From Limimonas halophila (GTDB taxonomy: Bacteria; Pseudomonadota; Alphaproteobacteria; Kiloniellales; Rhodovibrionaceae), in assembly GCF_900100655.1 (NCBI RefSeq), contig NZ_FNCE01000003.1:230548-294547 (forward strand): a stretch of DNA of 64,000 nt. Reading direction: 5' to 3'. The notes beneath the pieces are model-generated. The model had not been told where the DNA came from. It worked only from the letters and a program-made list of their open reading frames with translations, and did no database searches. Positions 17,222-24,416 of this stretch are shown here, piece after piece. Both the position numbers and the translations under genes were made by a program. Within the stretch, counting starts at the first letter, position 1. Each line of letters begins with the position of its first letter.

Positions 17222-17720
17222 GGTTGGCCACACACTGAAATTCAACGTTGCTCGGGCAGCCGCGACCGCTGCCGGCGACACTCGGAAACACACGCTCGCG
17301 GCTGGTGGATACGTCGGTACCGTCACCCTGTGGCTATCAAAATATAGCTTCGCGCCCAGCAATCAAGACCATGGCGGCTTTTTTCAATCCCCCGTCCCGT
17401 GTAGAACATAGCCCCGACGCCAGCGGTCAGCTGGATTTATTTTTGCACCAATTTGAGCGTCGGCAGATAACGATCAACCCGATGCACGGTATGGGTAAGC
17501 GGTGACAACACGCGATGTGGTCGCCGCCGCCGGGTTCGCACCATGCAATGTCTTCCGCCCAACCATGGATCCCGGCGGCGATGCCTGCGCCCGGATCGGC
17601 CGCTTGTGGGCTGTGACACGGTGTCGCGGGTCGGCGGCGTTGTGAATTCGTCTTCAAAAGCCCGGCCGTCGAATCAAATGCCTCGCGTGCCTGTGAGCCG
17701 CGGCGCTTTTTGATTGACGT
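17222..17720. other. Intergenic region, no supported gene
   Basis: About 500 bp between the start of the HTH/cold-shock gene and the end of the transglutaminase gene. It contains AT-rich patches near 17335-17390 that could carry the promoter of the cold-shock gene. Short open frames exist on both strands, but none has a ribosome site plus protein-like composition. No repeat or RNA gene was recognised. Confidence 0.6.
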
Positions 17721-18560
17721 TCACGCAATCGTGACAGCTTGGTCCGTCGGCCCCGGTTCCTGGCCGTCGGCCCCTGCGCCGGTGAAGGTGCAGCGCACCG
17801 TCATGTCCCGCATGGATGCGGCGCCGATGATGAGCGCGAACGGCACGTCTGCGGCGTCGCGCCCCGTGCCGATGCGCACGAAGCCCGGCCGGGAGATGCG
17901 CTTGCTAGGGTCGAAGAGGTGCCACGCCCCGTTCAGCCACGCCTCGAAAAGCGCATGAAAATCCGGTGGGTCCAGGTCGTGGGAGTAGCCGCTGACGAAG
18001 CGGGCCGGAACGTTGAGCGCGCGGCAGAAGGCCACGCCCAGGTGGGCGAAATCCCGGCACACACCGGCGCGCTGCGTGGCGGTGTCCAGCGCCGTGGTCA
18101 GCGTGCCGGTGGTGCCCGCGATGTAGTCTACGTTGGCGTGGATCCAGTCGCAGATCGCCTGGACCTGGCGGTGCCCCTGCGGCACGCGCCCGAACTCGCG
18201 GAACGCCAGGCGCATCAACTGGTCGGACTGGCAGTACCGGCTGGGGACGATGTAGGGCACGCTCCCCAGCGGCAGCCGGTCCGGCGGCGTGCCGCCGATC
18301 GTCGCCGGGTCGGCGAGCGTGTAGGACACGGCCGCGCGCGCCTCGTAGCGCACCGTCAGCGCTCCGGGCGGTGCCACGAAGCGGTGGTAGTGGTTACCCA
18401 GCTCGGGCGTGACGTGCTCGTCGACCGGCACCGCCGGCTCTACGGTGAAGCTGTCGTCGATCACGCGCTGGTTCGCCGCGTTGGCGGCGGCCACGTTCAT
18501 GATGAACGTAGATCGCTCGCGGACCTGATAGCGCAGCGTGCATTGGGCGTGGAATTCCAA
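17721..18560 (-). CDS. Transglutaminase-like domain protein
   Basis: A 279-residue cytoplasmic protein with a beta-rich N-terminal domain (FHAQCTLRYQVRERSTF) and a transglutaminase/protease-fold C-terminal domain. The papain-like triad is visible as Cys168 in RAGVCRDFAHL, His202 in DFHALFEAWL and Asp217 in WHLFDPSK. The start is a rare TTG at 18560, forced because an in-frame TGA lies two codons upstream and the conserved N-terminal strand begins immediately. Bacterial members act as peptidases or amide ligases; substrate unknown. It is divergent from the cNMP-EAL gene (257 bp between starts). Confidence 0.85.
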   Translation of the reverse strand: MEFHAQCTLRYQVRERSTFIMNVAAANAANQRVIDDSFTVEPAVPVDEHVTPELGNHYHRFVAPPGALTVRYEARAAVSYTLADPATIGGTPPDRLPLGSVPYIVPSRYCQSDQLMRLAFREFGRVPQGHRQVQAICDWIHANVDYIAGTTGTLTTALDTATQRAGVCRDFAHLGVAFCRALNVPARFVSGYSHDLDPPDFHALFEAWLNGAWHLFDPSKRISRPGFVRIGTGRDAADVPFALIIGAASMRDMTVRCTFTGAGADGQEPGPTDQAVTIA

Positions 18561-18817
18561 ACGTCACCGTCCGTGGCCATGGGTGAAGGCGATACGCGGC
18601 GTATCGGCGATGGATATCCCGCGTCGCCCGGCCGCGGCAAGCGGCGCGGCACCGGCACCGTTGGATCACGGCCCCGCGAGGACACATTGGGTTGTCCGCG
18701 CCAATGTGGTACCCGAACCGCGGATTGCTGACCGCGCCGCCCAATCCGGCCGGGCAGGCAGAACAGCCGAATACCGGGGCGGCACGGGGACGATGGCCCG
18801 ACCAGGGGGAGCGCGAC

Positions 18818-20014
18818 ATGCCCAACGGCTCGCCGGTCCGGCGGGAGCAAGTGTCCGCCGGCACGGTGGTCTTTCGCGAAGGCGACTCGGCTGCCCACGC
18901 CCGTGCGTATTTCGTCGAGGCCGGCCGGGTCCGGCTGCTCCACGGCGACGAGGCTCACGGAAACGTGCTGGCCCGGGTCGGGCCCGGTGAGGTCTTCGGC
19001 GAGATGGCGTTGCTCGACACCAAGCCGCGCTCGGCGACGGCGGTGTGCGAGGAGGACAGCGCGCTGCTCTCGATCGCCCGCGATTACCTGGACGACGTGC
19101 TGCGCCGGGCCGATCCGGTCCTGCCGTACATGATGTCCACACTGGCGCGCCGCGTTCGGGCTGCCAGCAGCAGCGCCGAACTTCCGGCGCCGCCGCGCCC
19201 GGACGCGCACAGCGACGACGACGGCCGCGCGGCCGCCGAGCAGCGGTTGGCATGGGTCCGGGAGCTGGACGCGGTCCTGGAAGAGGGTCGTGTGGTCCCC
19301 GTCTACCAGCCGGTGGTGGACTTGACCTCGGGCCGCACGGCCGGGTTCGAGGCGCTGCTACGCGTGCGCGGCGCGGACGGCGCGCTGCATCCGCCCATGG
19401 ACTACATTGCGCTCGCCGAGGAGGTCGGAGCGACGGGGGCTTTCGCCCGGCAGATGCTGGACCAAGCCTGCCACGACGCCGCGGCCTGGGGCGAGGGCGG
19501 CCCGTTTGTCGCCGTGAACATCTCCCAGCGCGATCTGGAGGGGGAAAGCCTGCTGGAGGACGTGGCCGGGGCGCTGCGGCGCAGCGGGCTCTCGCCCACG
19601 CGCCTGGAACTGGAGGTCACGGAGAGCGCGCTGGCTTCCGATTTCGAGGCGGCGCGCGAGTACCTGGAGCGGTTTCGCGACATGGGCGTGGCCGTGACGA
19701 TCGACGATTTCGGCACCGGCTACGCCTCGCTGTCCGCGCTGGCGGCCCTGCCGGTGTCGAAGCTGAAGGTGGATAAGACCTTCGTCTGGTCGTACGGCGC
19801 GGATGCTACGGCCACCGCGATCGTGGACGCCGTGCTCGGGCTCGCGCGCAGCCTCGGCATCCGGACGACGGCCGAAGGGGTCGAAACCAGCGAACAACTG
19901 GATGCGCTGCGCCGGCTTGGCTGCAATTCCGCGCAGGGGTTCCTCTTTGCCAAGGGTGGGCTCGCCCACGAGGTCGGGGCCATGGTCCAGCAGGTCTGGT
20001 TCCATCGCGACTGA
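18818..20014 (+). CDS. Cyclic-nucleotide-binding domain plus EAL phosphodiesterase
   Basis: A 398-residue fusion. Residues ~12-110 are a CRP-type cyclic nucleotide-binding domain whose phosphate-binding cassette reads FGEMALLDTKPRSATA. Residues ~150-395 are an EAL domain that hydrolyses cyclic-di-GMP. Catalytic signatures are intact: FEALLRVR, NISQRD, ELEVTESAL, DDFGTGYASL, KVDKTF and AEGVETSEQ. ATG 18818 follows AGGGGGAG by about 7 nt. There is no receiver or membrane segment, so it should be a soluble enzyme gated by cAMP or cGMP, coupling one second messenger to another. A role in the swim/stick decision is likely given the adjacent flagellar block, but unproven. Confidence 0.88.
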   Translation: MPNGSPVRREQVSAGTVVFREGDSAAHARAYFVEAGRVRLLHGDEAHGNVLARVGPGEVFGEMALLDTKPRSATAVCEEDSALLSIARDYLDDVLRRADPVLPYMMSTLARRVRAASSSAELPAPPRPDAHSDDDGRAAAEQRLAWVRELDAVLEEGRVVPVYQPVVDLTSGRTAGFEALLRVRGADGALHPPMDYIALAEEVGATGAFARQMLDQACHDAAAWGEGGPFVAVNISQRDLEGESLLEDVAGALRRSGLSPTRLELEVTESALASDFEAAREYLERFRDMGVAVTIDDFGTGYASLSALAALPVSKLKVDKTFVWSYGADATATAIVDAVLGLARSLGIRTTAEGVETSEQLDALRRLGCNSAQGFLFAKGGLAHEVGAMVQQVWFHRD

Positions 20015-20050
20015 CGTGGCAGGCACTCGGACGGCTCGGCTGGCGCCGGC

Positions 20051-20086
20051 AAAAAAGGAGCCCGGCGGCGCGCGGCCGTCGGGCTC
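20051..20086 (-). terminator. Rho-independent terminator for the 45-codon gene
   Basis: On the minus strand an 11-bp stem (20086-20076 with 20068-20058, one G-T pair) is followed directly by TTTTTT (20056-20051). It lies 46 bp past the stop of the small minus-strand gene and is correctly oriented for it. Confidence 0.8.
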
Positions 20087-20131
20087 AGGGGGAGGCTCGA
20101 TCAGGCGCGATCTCGGTTCGTGAGGCCATGC

Positions 20132-20269
20132 TTACGCCCAGAAGTGACCGGGCATCGAACCGGGGCCGAGGTCGAAAATCGGCTTGGCCGGGTGGGCGCT
20201 GCTCTCGCCCTTGGCGGCCTTGAACACGCTGTTGGCGAAACCGGCGAGCTTGTCGGCGATGGTCTTCAT
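20132..20269 (-). CDS. 45-residue peptide gene, unknown function
   Basis: A short gene supported by several signals. ATG 20269 follows a strong ribosome site (GAGGAGGGA, 5 nt away) and runs 45 codons to TAA, and a textbook terminator lies just downstream. The peptide begins MKTIADKLAGFANSVFKAAK, an amphipathic helix with a Lys/hydrophobic pattern, and continues with GESSAHPAKPIFDLGPGSMP before ending GHFWA. It has no transmembrane stretch and no cysteine. A membrane-surface helix, a substrate of the neighbouring intramembrane proteases, or a small regulator are all possible. It is divergent from the site-2 protease gene. Confidence 0.7.
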   Translation of the reverse strand: MKTIADKLAGFANSVFKAAKGESSAHPAKPIFDLGPGSMPGHFWA

Positions 20270-20368
20270 GGCGATCCCTCCTCAATGACGACCTGCGTTC
20301 AACCCCCAATATGGGGGCGTACGTCCGCGCCGACGCCTTCCGGTTTTGCGATTCCGAAATGCGCGTGA

Positions 20369-20399
20369 ATCATACCGCTGTGGCACACGGTTTGCTCAA
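20369..20399 (-). promoter_or_regulatory. Candidate promoter of the 45-codon gene
   Basis: Minus-strand TTGAGC (20399-20394) and TATGAT (20374-20369, five of six bases of TATAAT) are separated by 19 nt, longer than ideal. Transcription would start near 20362, about 90 nt before the ATG. Confidence 0.35.
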
Positions 20400-20571
20400 G
20401 GCGTACGGCGCGTACGGGCGCCGAGACGGGAGGGCCGTTCGCGTCCGGGCGTGGTATATAACGTTTTGATCAAAGGCGATCATCTCGGGCGTTCACGCGA
20501 CCCTGTCCCGACATGCAGCCGTATGTTTTGGCAGACGTACATCGCCCTGTTCGCCCGGCGCCGGATAACCG

Positions 20572-20587
20572 TGTGTACGTGTACACA
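20572..20587. promoter_or_regulatory. 16-bp dyad, operator candidate
   Basis: TGTGTAC-GT-GTACACA is a perfect 7-bp inverted repeat with a 2-bp centre, 83 bp before the ATG of the site-2 protease gene. Its form suits a homodimeric repressor or activator; the protein is not identified. Confidence 0.45.
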
Positions 20588-20670
20588 GGTGCGTCTCGCC
20601 GGCTCGGTGCGCTGCTTGACCCATACGAGATGTTGGGGCCGTCATTGGAGCGGGCAAAGAGGAGCTGCGG

Positions 20671-21519
20671 ATGACGGACGGCGACGGTGAGGCGGGCAGC
20701 CGCACGGCCCGCGCCACGGGGGCGAAGGCCGGCGGCGTCCGCGCGGGTCGTGGCGTCAATTGGGGCGCCGCGATCGCGGGCCTGTTCAAGCTGGCCCCGA
20801 AAGCGCTGAAGATCGGCAAGCTGGGCAAGCTCGCGCTGCTGGGCGGCTCGGTGGGAGCCTATTCGCTGCTCTTCACCTGGGAGTTCGCGCTGGTGATCTG
20901 CGGCGCCATCCTCTTCCACGAGCTTGGGCACGTGCTGGCGATGCGCTGGTACGGCGTGCCGGTGAAGGGGATCTACCTCATCCCCTTCGTGGGCGGCGTG
21001 GCCGTGGGCGATCCGGGGCGCGTGCGCCTGAGCGAATGGCAGCAGTTCGTGATCGCCATCATGGGGCCGGCGATCGGGTTCGTAACGGCGGCCGTGCCCT
21101 TGGTGGTGTTCGACGTGACGGGGTACGCATTCGCCGCCGCGGCCGCGAGCTGGATCGCGCTCGTAAACCTCTTCAATCTGCTGCCCATCTATCCTTTGGA
21201 TGGCGGCCGCATGCTGCGGGCGTTGTTCGCCTCGGCGGGGGCGCGGGCGACGCGGGTCGGGATGGTGCTGTCGCTCGGGCTGGGCGCGGCCCTGTTGTGG
21301 CAGCTCCGGATTCCGCTGCTGGCGTTCATCCTCGTCGTCGGTGCGATCGAGTTCTACGTCGAGGTCAAGCGGGGCTCGGCGGCGACGCCCATGCCGGGTA
21401 GCGCGGTGCTCGCGGCGCTCGGGCTGTACGTGATGCTGGCCGCCGCCCTGATGACGGTGATGTTCGCCGTGCAGGACAGTCCGTCCGCCGGCCTGGCGTT
21501 GGAGCTGCTGAAGGACTGA
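20671..21519 (+). CDS. M50-family site-2 protease-like membrane metalloprotease
   Basis: A 282-residue multi-pass membrane protein. The zinc motif HELGH (His83, Glu84, His87) lies in one hydrophobic segment and the second motif NLLPIYPLDGGR (Asp177) in another, the hallmark of intramembrane site-2 proteases. A basic N-terminal cytoplasmic tail of about 55 residues precedes the first membrane span. There is no PDZ domain, unlike RseP. ATG 20671 follows GAGGAG by 7 nt. The gene converges on a rhomboid protease gene (4 bp between stops), placing two intramembrane proteases of different mechanism side by side. Confidence 0.9.
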   Translation: MTDGDGEAGSRTARATGAKAGGVRAGRGVNWGAAIAGLFKLAPKALKIGKLGKLALLGGSVGAYSLLFTWEFALVICGAILFHELGHVLAMRWYGVPVKGIYLIPFVGGVAVGDPGRVRLSEWQQFVIAIMGPAIGFVTAAVPLVVFDVTGYAFAAAAASWIALVNLFNLLPIYPLDGGRMLRALFASAGARATRVGMVLSLGLGAALLWQLRIPLLAFILVVGAIEFYVEVKRGSAATPMPGSAVLAALGLYVMLAAALMTVMFAVQDSPSAGLALELLKD

Positions 21520-21523
21520 GCCC

Positions 21524-22420
21524 TCAGGCCCAGATGGCCAGCGCCCAGCTGCCCGCGAAGATCGCAGCCGCCGTGCTTCCGGCGGCGAGTTGGACCGGCA
21601 CGCGTGCCAACCGGGCGAGGGGAAGCCGGCCCGCGGCCATTCCCAGACCGCTGCCGACCGCAAAGCCCGCAATGTGAGCCACGATGTCCGTGCGCTCGCC
21701 GGTGACGCCCAGCAGCGCCATGAGCATCACGCCCGCGGCCAACGGCGCCCAGCGGCGCACGCGTAGCGGTTCGGCGGCGGCCATCCGGCGTTTGCCCGCC
21801 ACGGCGGCCAGGAGTCCCAATGCGCCGAACACGGCCGTGGATGCGCCCACCGCGGTGTGCGGCACGCCGTGCACGAGCGCGCTGACACCGTTGCCCAGGA
21901 ATCCGGCCAGGATGGTTGCGAGCCAGGCAACGCCGGTCCCGAGCGCGCCGCCCGACAGGGTCCAGGCCACTGTCCCGAAGGCCAGATTGCTCAGCAGATG
22001 GCCCGCGTCCGCATGCAAGCCGAGCGCTGTCACGAGGCGCCAGACCTCGCCATCCCGGATCTTGGCGGCGTCGGCGGCACCCGCCTCGAACCAGGGAACC
22101 GCGAACGCGAATTGATGGTCGGCGGCGAAGAGAAAGGCGAGCAGGGCGCCCACGCCGAGCGCCGCTTCCACCCCGTAGCGGCCGGGCCCCTGCGGGGTCA
22201 GCGTCTTGCGGGTCGGCGCGTTTTCTCGGGCGTAGGCATCGAGCTCCGCCCGGGCGCGCTCGGCGTCGGCCAGCGGCACCATGACGGCCACGCCGTCCGC
22301 GCGCGGCGCCAGATAGCAGCGGATACCGGCGGCCGCCAGAACGAGCGACCGCTCGGAAGCCGGATCACGCGCCGGCAGGTGGGCGACCTCCACGAAGATG
22401 GGCGTGTCGCGGTCGTCCAC
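21524..22420 (-). CDS. Rhomboid-family intramembrane serine protease
   Basis: A 298-residue membrane protein. A soluble N-terminal domain of about 80 residues precedes six or so membrane segments. The catalytic dyad is Ser194 in VGASTAVFGALG and His249 in DIVAHIAGFAVGSGLG; the upstream HADAGHLLSNLAFG carries the family's oxyanion-side His and Asn. The start is GTG 22420 with GAGGGAG upstream. Substrates cannot be predicted from sequence. It is convergent with the site-2 protease gene. Confidence 0.88.
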   Translation of the reverse strand: MDDRDTPIFVEVAHLPARDPASERSLVLAAAGIRCYLAPRADGVAVMVPLADAERARAELDAYARENAPTRKTLTPQGPGRYGVEAALGVGALLAFLFAADHQFAFAVPWFEAGAADAAKIRDGEVWRLVTALGLHADAGHLLSNLAFGTVAWTLSGGALGTGVAWLATILAGFLGNGVSALVHGVPHTAVGASTAVFGALGLLAAVAGKRRMAAAEPLRVRRWAPLAAGVMLMALLGVTGERTDIVAHIAGFAVGSGLGMAAGRLPLARLARVPVQLAAGSTAAAIFAGSWALAIWA

Positions 22421-22503
22421 GGCCGGCGGCTCCCTCGTCCCGCGTCAGCGCACGGCGTGCCGCGAGCATGGCACGGCCGGCCGACACGGGCGAGGGGTTT
22501 GCC

Positions 22504-22998
22504 TTACTGAATCTCGGCGGTAACGCTGTAGGCGTTGTTGGTGAAGACGACCTGATTGGCCCAGAGGTTGTCCACGTCCACCAGCAAGGGGGCCTTCAGG
22601 TTCACCGTGGTTCGCGCCTGTCCGTTTTCGTCGCGGCGCATGACGGCGATCAGAATGAAGGCCGCGGATTCCCAGGCGACGTGGTAATAATTGCAGGCGG
22701 CCAGCTTGTCGGCGTGCTCGATGGGCGCATCGACGGTCGCCGCCGGGATGACAATGAAGCCAAGGCTGGGGTCGTCGATGGATTGAAAGATCTTGTACGG
22801 CCCGTCCTCGGCGCCCGGCACGTTGAGGAAGACGAAGCTGTGCCGGTCCGCGTAGCCGATGGGGCCCTGGGGCATGGCGATGATGCGCGCGGGATCGTAG
22901 GTGAAGTCGCCGAAGCGGGTGTTGACGACGGGCCGGTCCGTCGGGGCCGGCTGCTCGGCTTCGGGCCGTTCGGCGATGATGGCGTCCGTGGGCGACAT
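22504..22998 (-). CDS. fliW: Flagellar assembly factor FliW
   Basis: A 164-residue protein of the FliW family, which in other bacteria binds both flagellin and CsrA and thereby relieves CsrA repression of flagellin translation. Family motifs are TRFGDFTYDPARIIAMPQG, YKIFQSIDDPSLGFIVI and TVNLKAPLLVD. Length is typical, with an extra ~25-residue acidic N-terminal leader. ATG 22998 follows GGGAG by 7 nt. It is the last gene after flgL (30-bp gap). A csrA gene lies at the other side of the flagellar block (48188-48490), so a FliW/CsrA switch is likely to operate here. Confidence 0.93.
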   Translation of the reverse strand: MSPTDAIIAERPEAEQPAPTDRPVVNTRFGDFTYDPARIIAMPQGPIGYADRHSFVFLNVPGAEDGPYKIFQSIDDPSLGFIVIPAATVDAPIEHADKLAACNYYHVAWESAAFILIAVMRRDENGQARTTVNLKAPLLVDVDNLWANQVVFTNNAYSVTAEIQ

Positions 22999-23028
22999 GA
23001 CGTGTCTCCCGTCTGCTGTGGCCCCGCG

Positions 23029-24288
23029 TTAGCGCAGGAAGTTCAGGATGGAGAGGTTCTGCAGGCGCGCGGTGGAGGCGAACGAGGCCTGAAGCGTGTT
23101 CTGCAGGGCGCTCATCTCCGTCGCGGCTTCGGTGACATCGACGTTCTCGATGTCGCCGATCGCCTGCTCATTCTGGCTGTTGTCGCTTTCCAAACGGTTG
23201 AGGGTTTCCGTCAGGGTCTGCCGCCGGCTGCCGATGTCGGCGCTGGTTTCGGCGAGGCGCTCAATGGCGCCTGGCCTCTGTTCATCCTCAGCGAAGTTCA
23301 GTTGTGCCGCAAACTCGTTGCCGCCACCGTTGCTCGATATGGAGATGTCATTGCTCGCATTCGACTGAACAACGACTTGTGATTCTCCTGAGTTCTGCTC
23401 AATTTTTGCAGTCGCAATCTGGCTAAAATCAGAATCGTTATTGAGTTTTTGGACAACATCTTGAATTGTGTCTTGCGCTGAATTTATTGTAGTTGTTACA
23501 GTATTTGTTTGATTTGTTTCGTTGTCGGTTATGTCAAAGTTAATATTTGTGATTGCTGGCGTTGTGCTTCCTACATTCGTCCCAAGGGATATTTGATTTG
23601 TGGAAACTTCAGCCTGGCCGCCGTTCAGGTCATCCAGCGCGGCTTCGATGGCGCCGTCCAGGTTGTTTTGATCGGCCTGCGCCACGCGCGTGGCGGCCGT
23701 GACCAGTTCCTGGATGCCCGTCCGCTGCAACGGGTCGGCGGTGACGTTGCTTTCGACGTTCAGGTTCTCGGTCGCGCGCGTCTCGATGCTCTCGCCGTTG
23801 CCGTTGAAGTGCTCGCCGCTGGCAACCTCGGCGAGGCTCGCGTTGCTCAGGCTTACCGCCTGCTGGTCGACGGCTGTGCCGCTGAAGAGGTGACGGCCGG
23901 CTACGTCCGTGTTGAGCAGCCCTTCGATCTCCTCGCGGAAATTCTGCGCGGTGCTCTGGATGGACAGGTTTTCCACGTTCGTGTCCGTGTTGGCGGCGAC
24001 CAACTGCTGCTGGAAGCGGGAGGCGATGTCCTCCAGGTCGTCGACGACGTTGGCCGTCTCCTCCATGCGCAGGTCCGCCTGTTTCACGTTCTGCTGGAAG
24101 GCGTTGTTGGCGACCTGCGACCGCTCCAGGTCGAGGAGGCGCCGGGCGTCCTGCGAGACCCCGTCGAAGCTCTGCGACACCTTGCCGCTGGAAAGCTGGA
24201 TCTGCGCCTGCTCCATGCGCGACTGCACGTCCAGCGTGTTTTGAAGCTGAAGGCGCTGGGCGGCGAACGTTCCGATGGCCGAGACCAT
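23029..24288 (-). CDS. flgL: Flagellar hook-filament junction protein FlgL (HAP3)
   Basis: A 419-residue flagellin-like protein. The N-terminal helix (about 1-140; LQNTLDVQSRMEQAQIQLSSGK) and C-terminal helix (about 340-419; ending TARLQNLSILNFLR) form the coiled D0/D1 core shared with flagellin. It assembles between FlgK and the filament. Residues ~225-319 are Asn/Thr/Ser-rich and encoded by a strikingly AT-rich stretch (see separate entry). ATG 24288 has AGGAGG 9 nt upstream. A stem-loop occupies the flgK-flgL gap and could affect expression. Confidence 0.9.
   Translation of the reverse strand: MVSAIGTFAAQRLQLQNTLDVQSRMEQAQIQLSSGKVSQSFDGVSQDARRLLDLERSQVANNAFQQNVKQADLRMEETANVVDDLEDIASRFQQQLVAANTDTNVENLSIQSTAQNFREEIEGLLNTDVAGRHLFSGTAVDQQAVSLSNASLAEVASGEHFNGNGESIETRATENLNVESNVTADPLQRTGIQELVTAATRVAQADQNNLDGAIEAALDDLNGGQAEVSTNQISLGTNVGSTTPAITNINFDITDNETNQTNTVTTTINSAQDTIQDVVQKLNNDSDFSQIATAKIEQNSGESQVVVQSNASNDISISSNGGGNEFAAQLNFAEDEQRPGAIERLAETSADIGSRRQTLTETLNRLESDNSQNEQAIGDIENVDVTEAATEMSALQNTLQASFASTARLQNLSILNFLR
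23330..23612. other. AT-rich island inside flgL
   Basis: A hand count over 23401-23580 gives about 35% G+C against well over 60% on both sides. It encodes the exposed middle domain (about residues 225-319) in frame, without stops. Codon use switches to AAT, ACA and ATT-type codons rarely seen in neighbouring genes. The sharp edges suggest replacement of the surface domain by DNA from a low-GC source. Confidence 0.8.
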
Positions 24289-24310
24289 GGCGTCTTTCCT
24301 CCTCAGAGCG

Positions 24311-24348
24311 CGATAAGACGACGCACAATCGCCGTGCGAACCTTATCG
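24311..24348 (-). other. Stem-loop in the flgL leader
   Basis: Outer arms cgataag (24311-24317) and cttatcg (24342-24348) enclose inner arms cgcac (24322-24326) and gtgcg (24334-24338). On the minus strand this gives an interrupted hairpin ending 23 nt before the start codon, followed by a GGAGGA ribosome site. It could be an RNA-processing or regulator-binding element. Confidence 0.5.
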
Positions 24349-24416
24349 AACTCTATTTCTCCCTTCCACGGGCATGATTTAGCGCGCGCACCGTTGCGAT
24401 CCGACCTCATCATGCC

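Larger units (their letters stand above)
20270..20670. other. Divergent control region between peptide gene and site-2 protease gene
   Basis: About 400 bp without a gene. It holds a candidate minus-strand promoter (20369-20399) and a 16-bp dyad (20572-20587). Six copies of the tetramer GTAC start at 20319, 20403, 20412, 20537, 20575 and 20581. It probably regulates both flanking genes. Confidence 0.5.

Noticed and set aside
17248..17505. An 85-codon plus-strand frame upstream of the cold-shock gene
   Set aside because: No ribosome site, no conserved pattern, overlaps the probable promoter region of the opposite gene.
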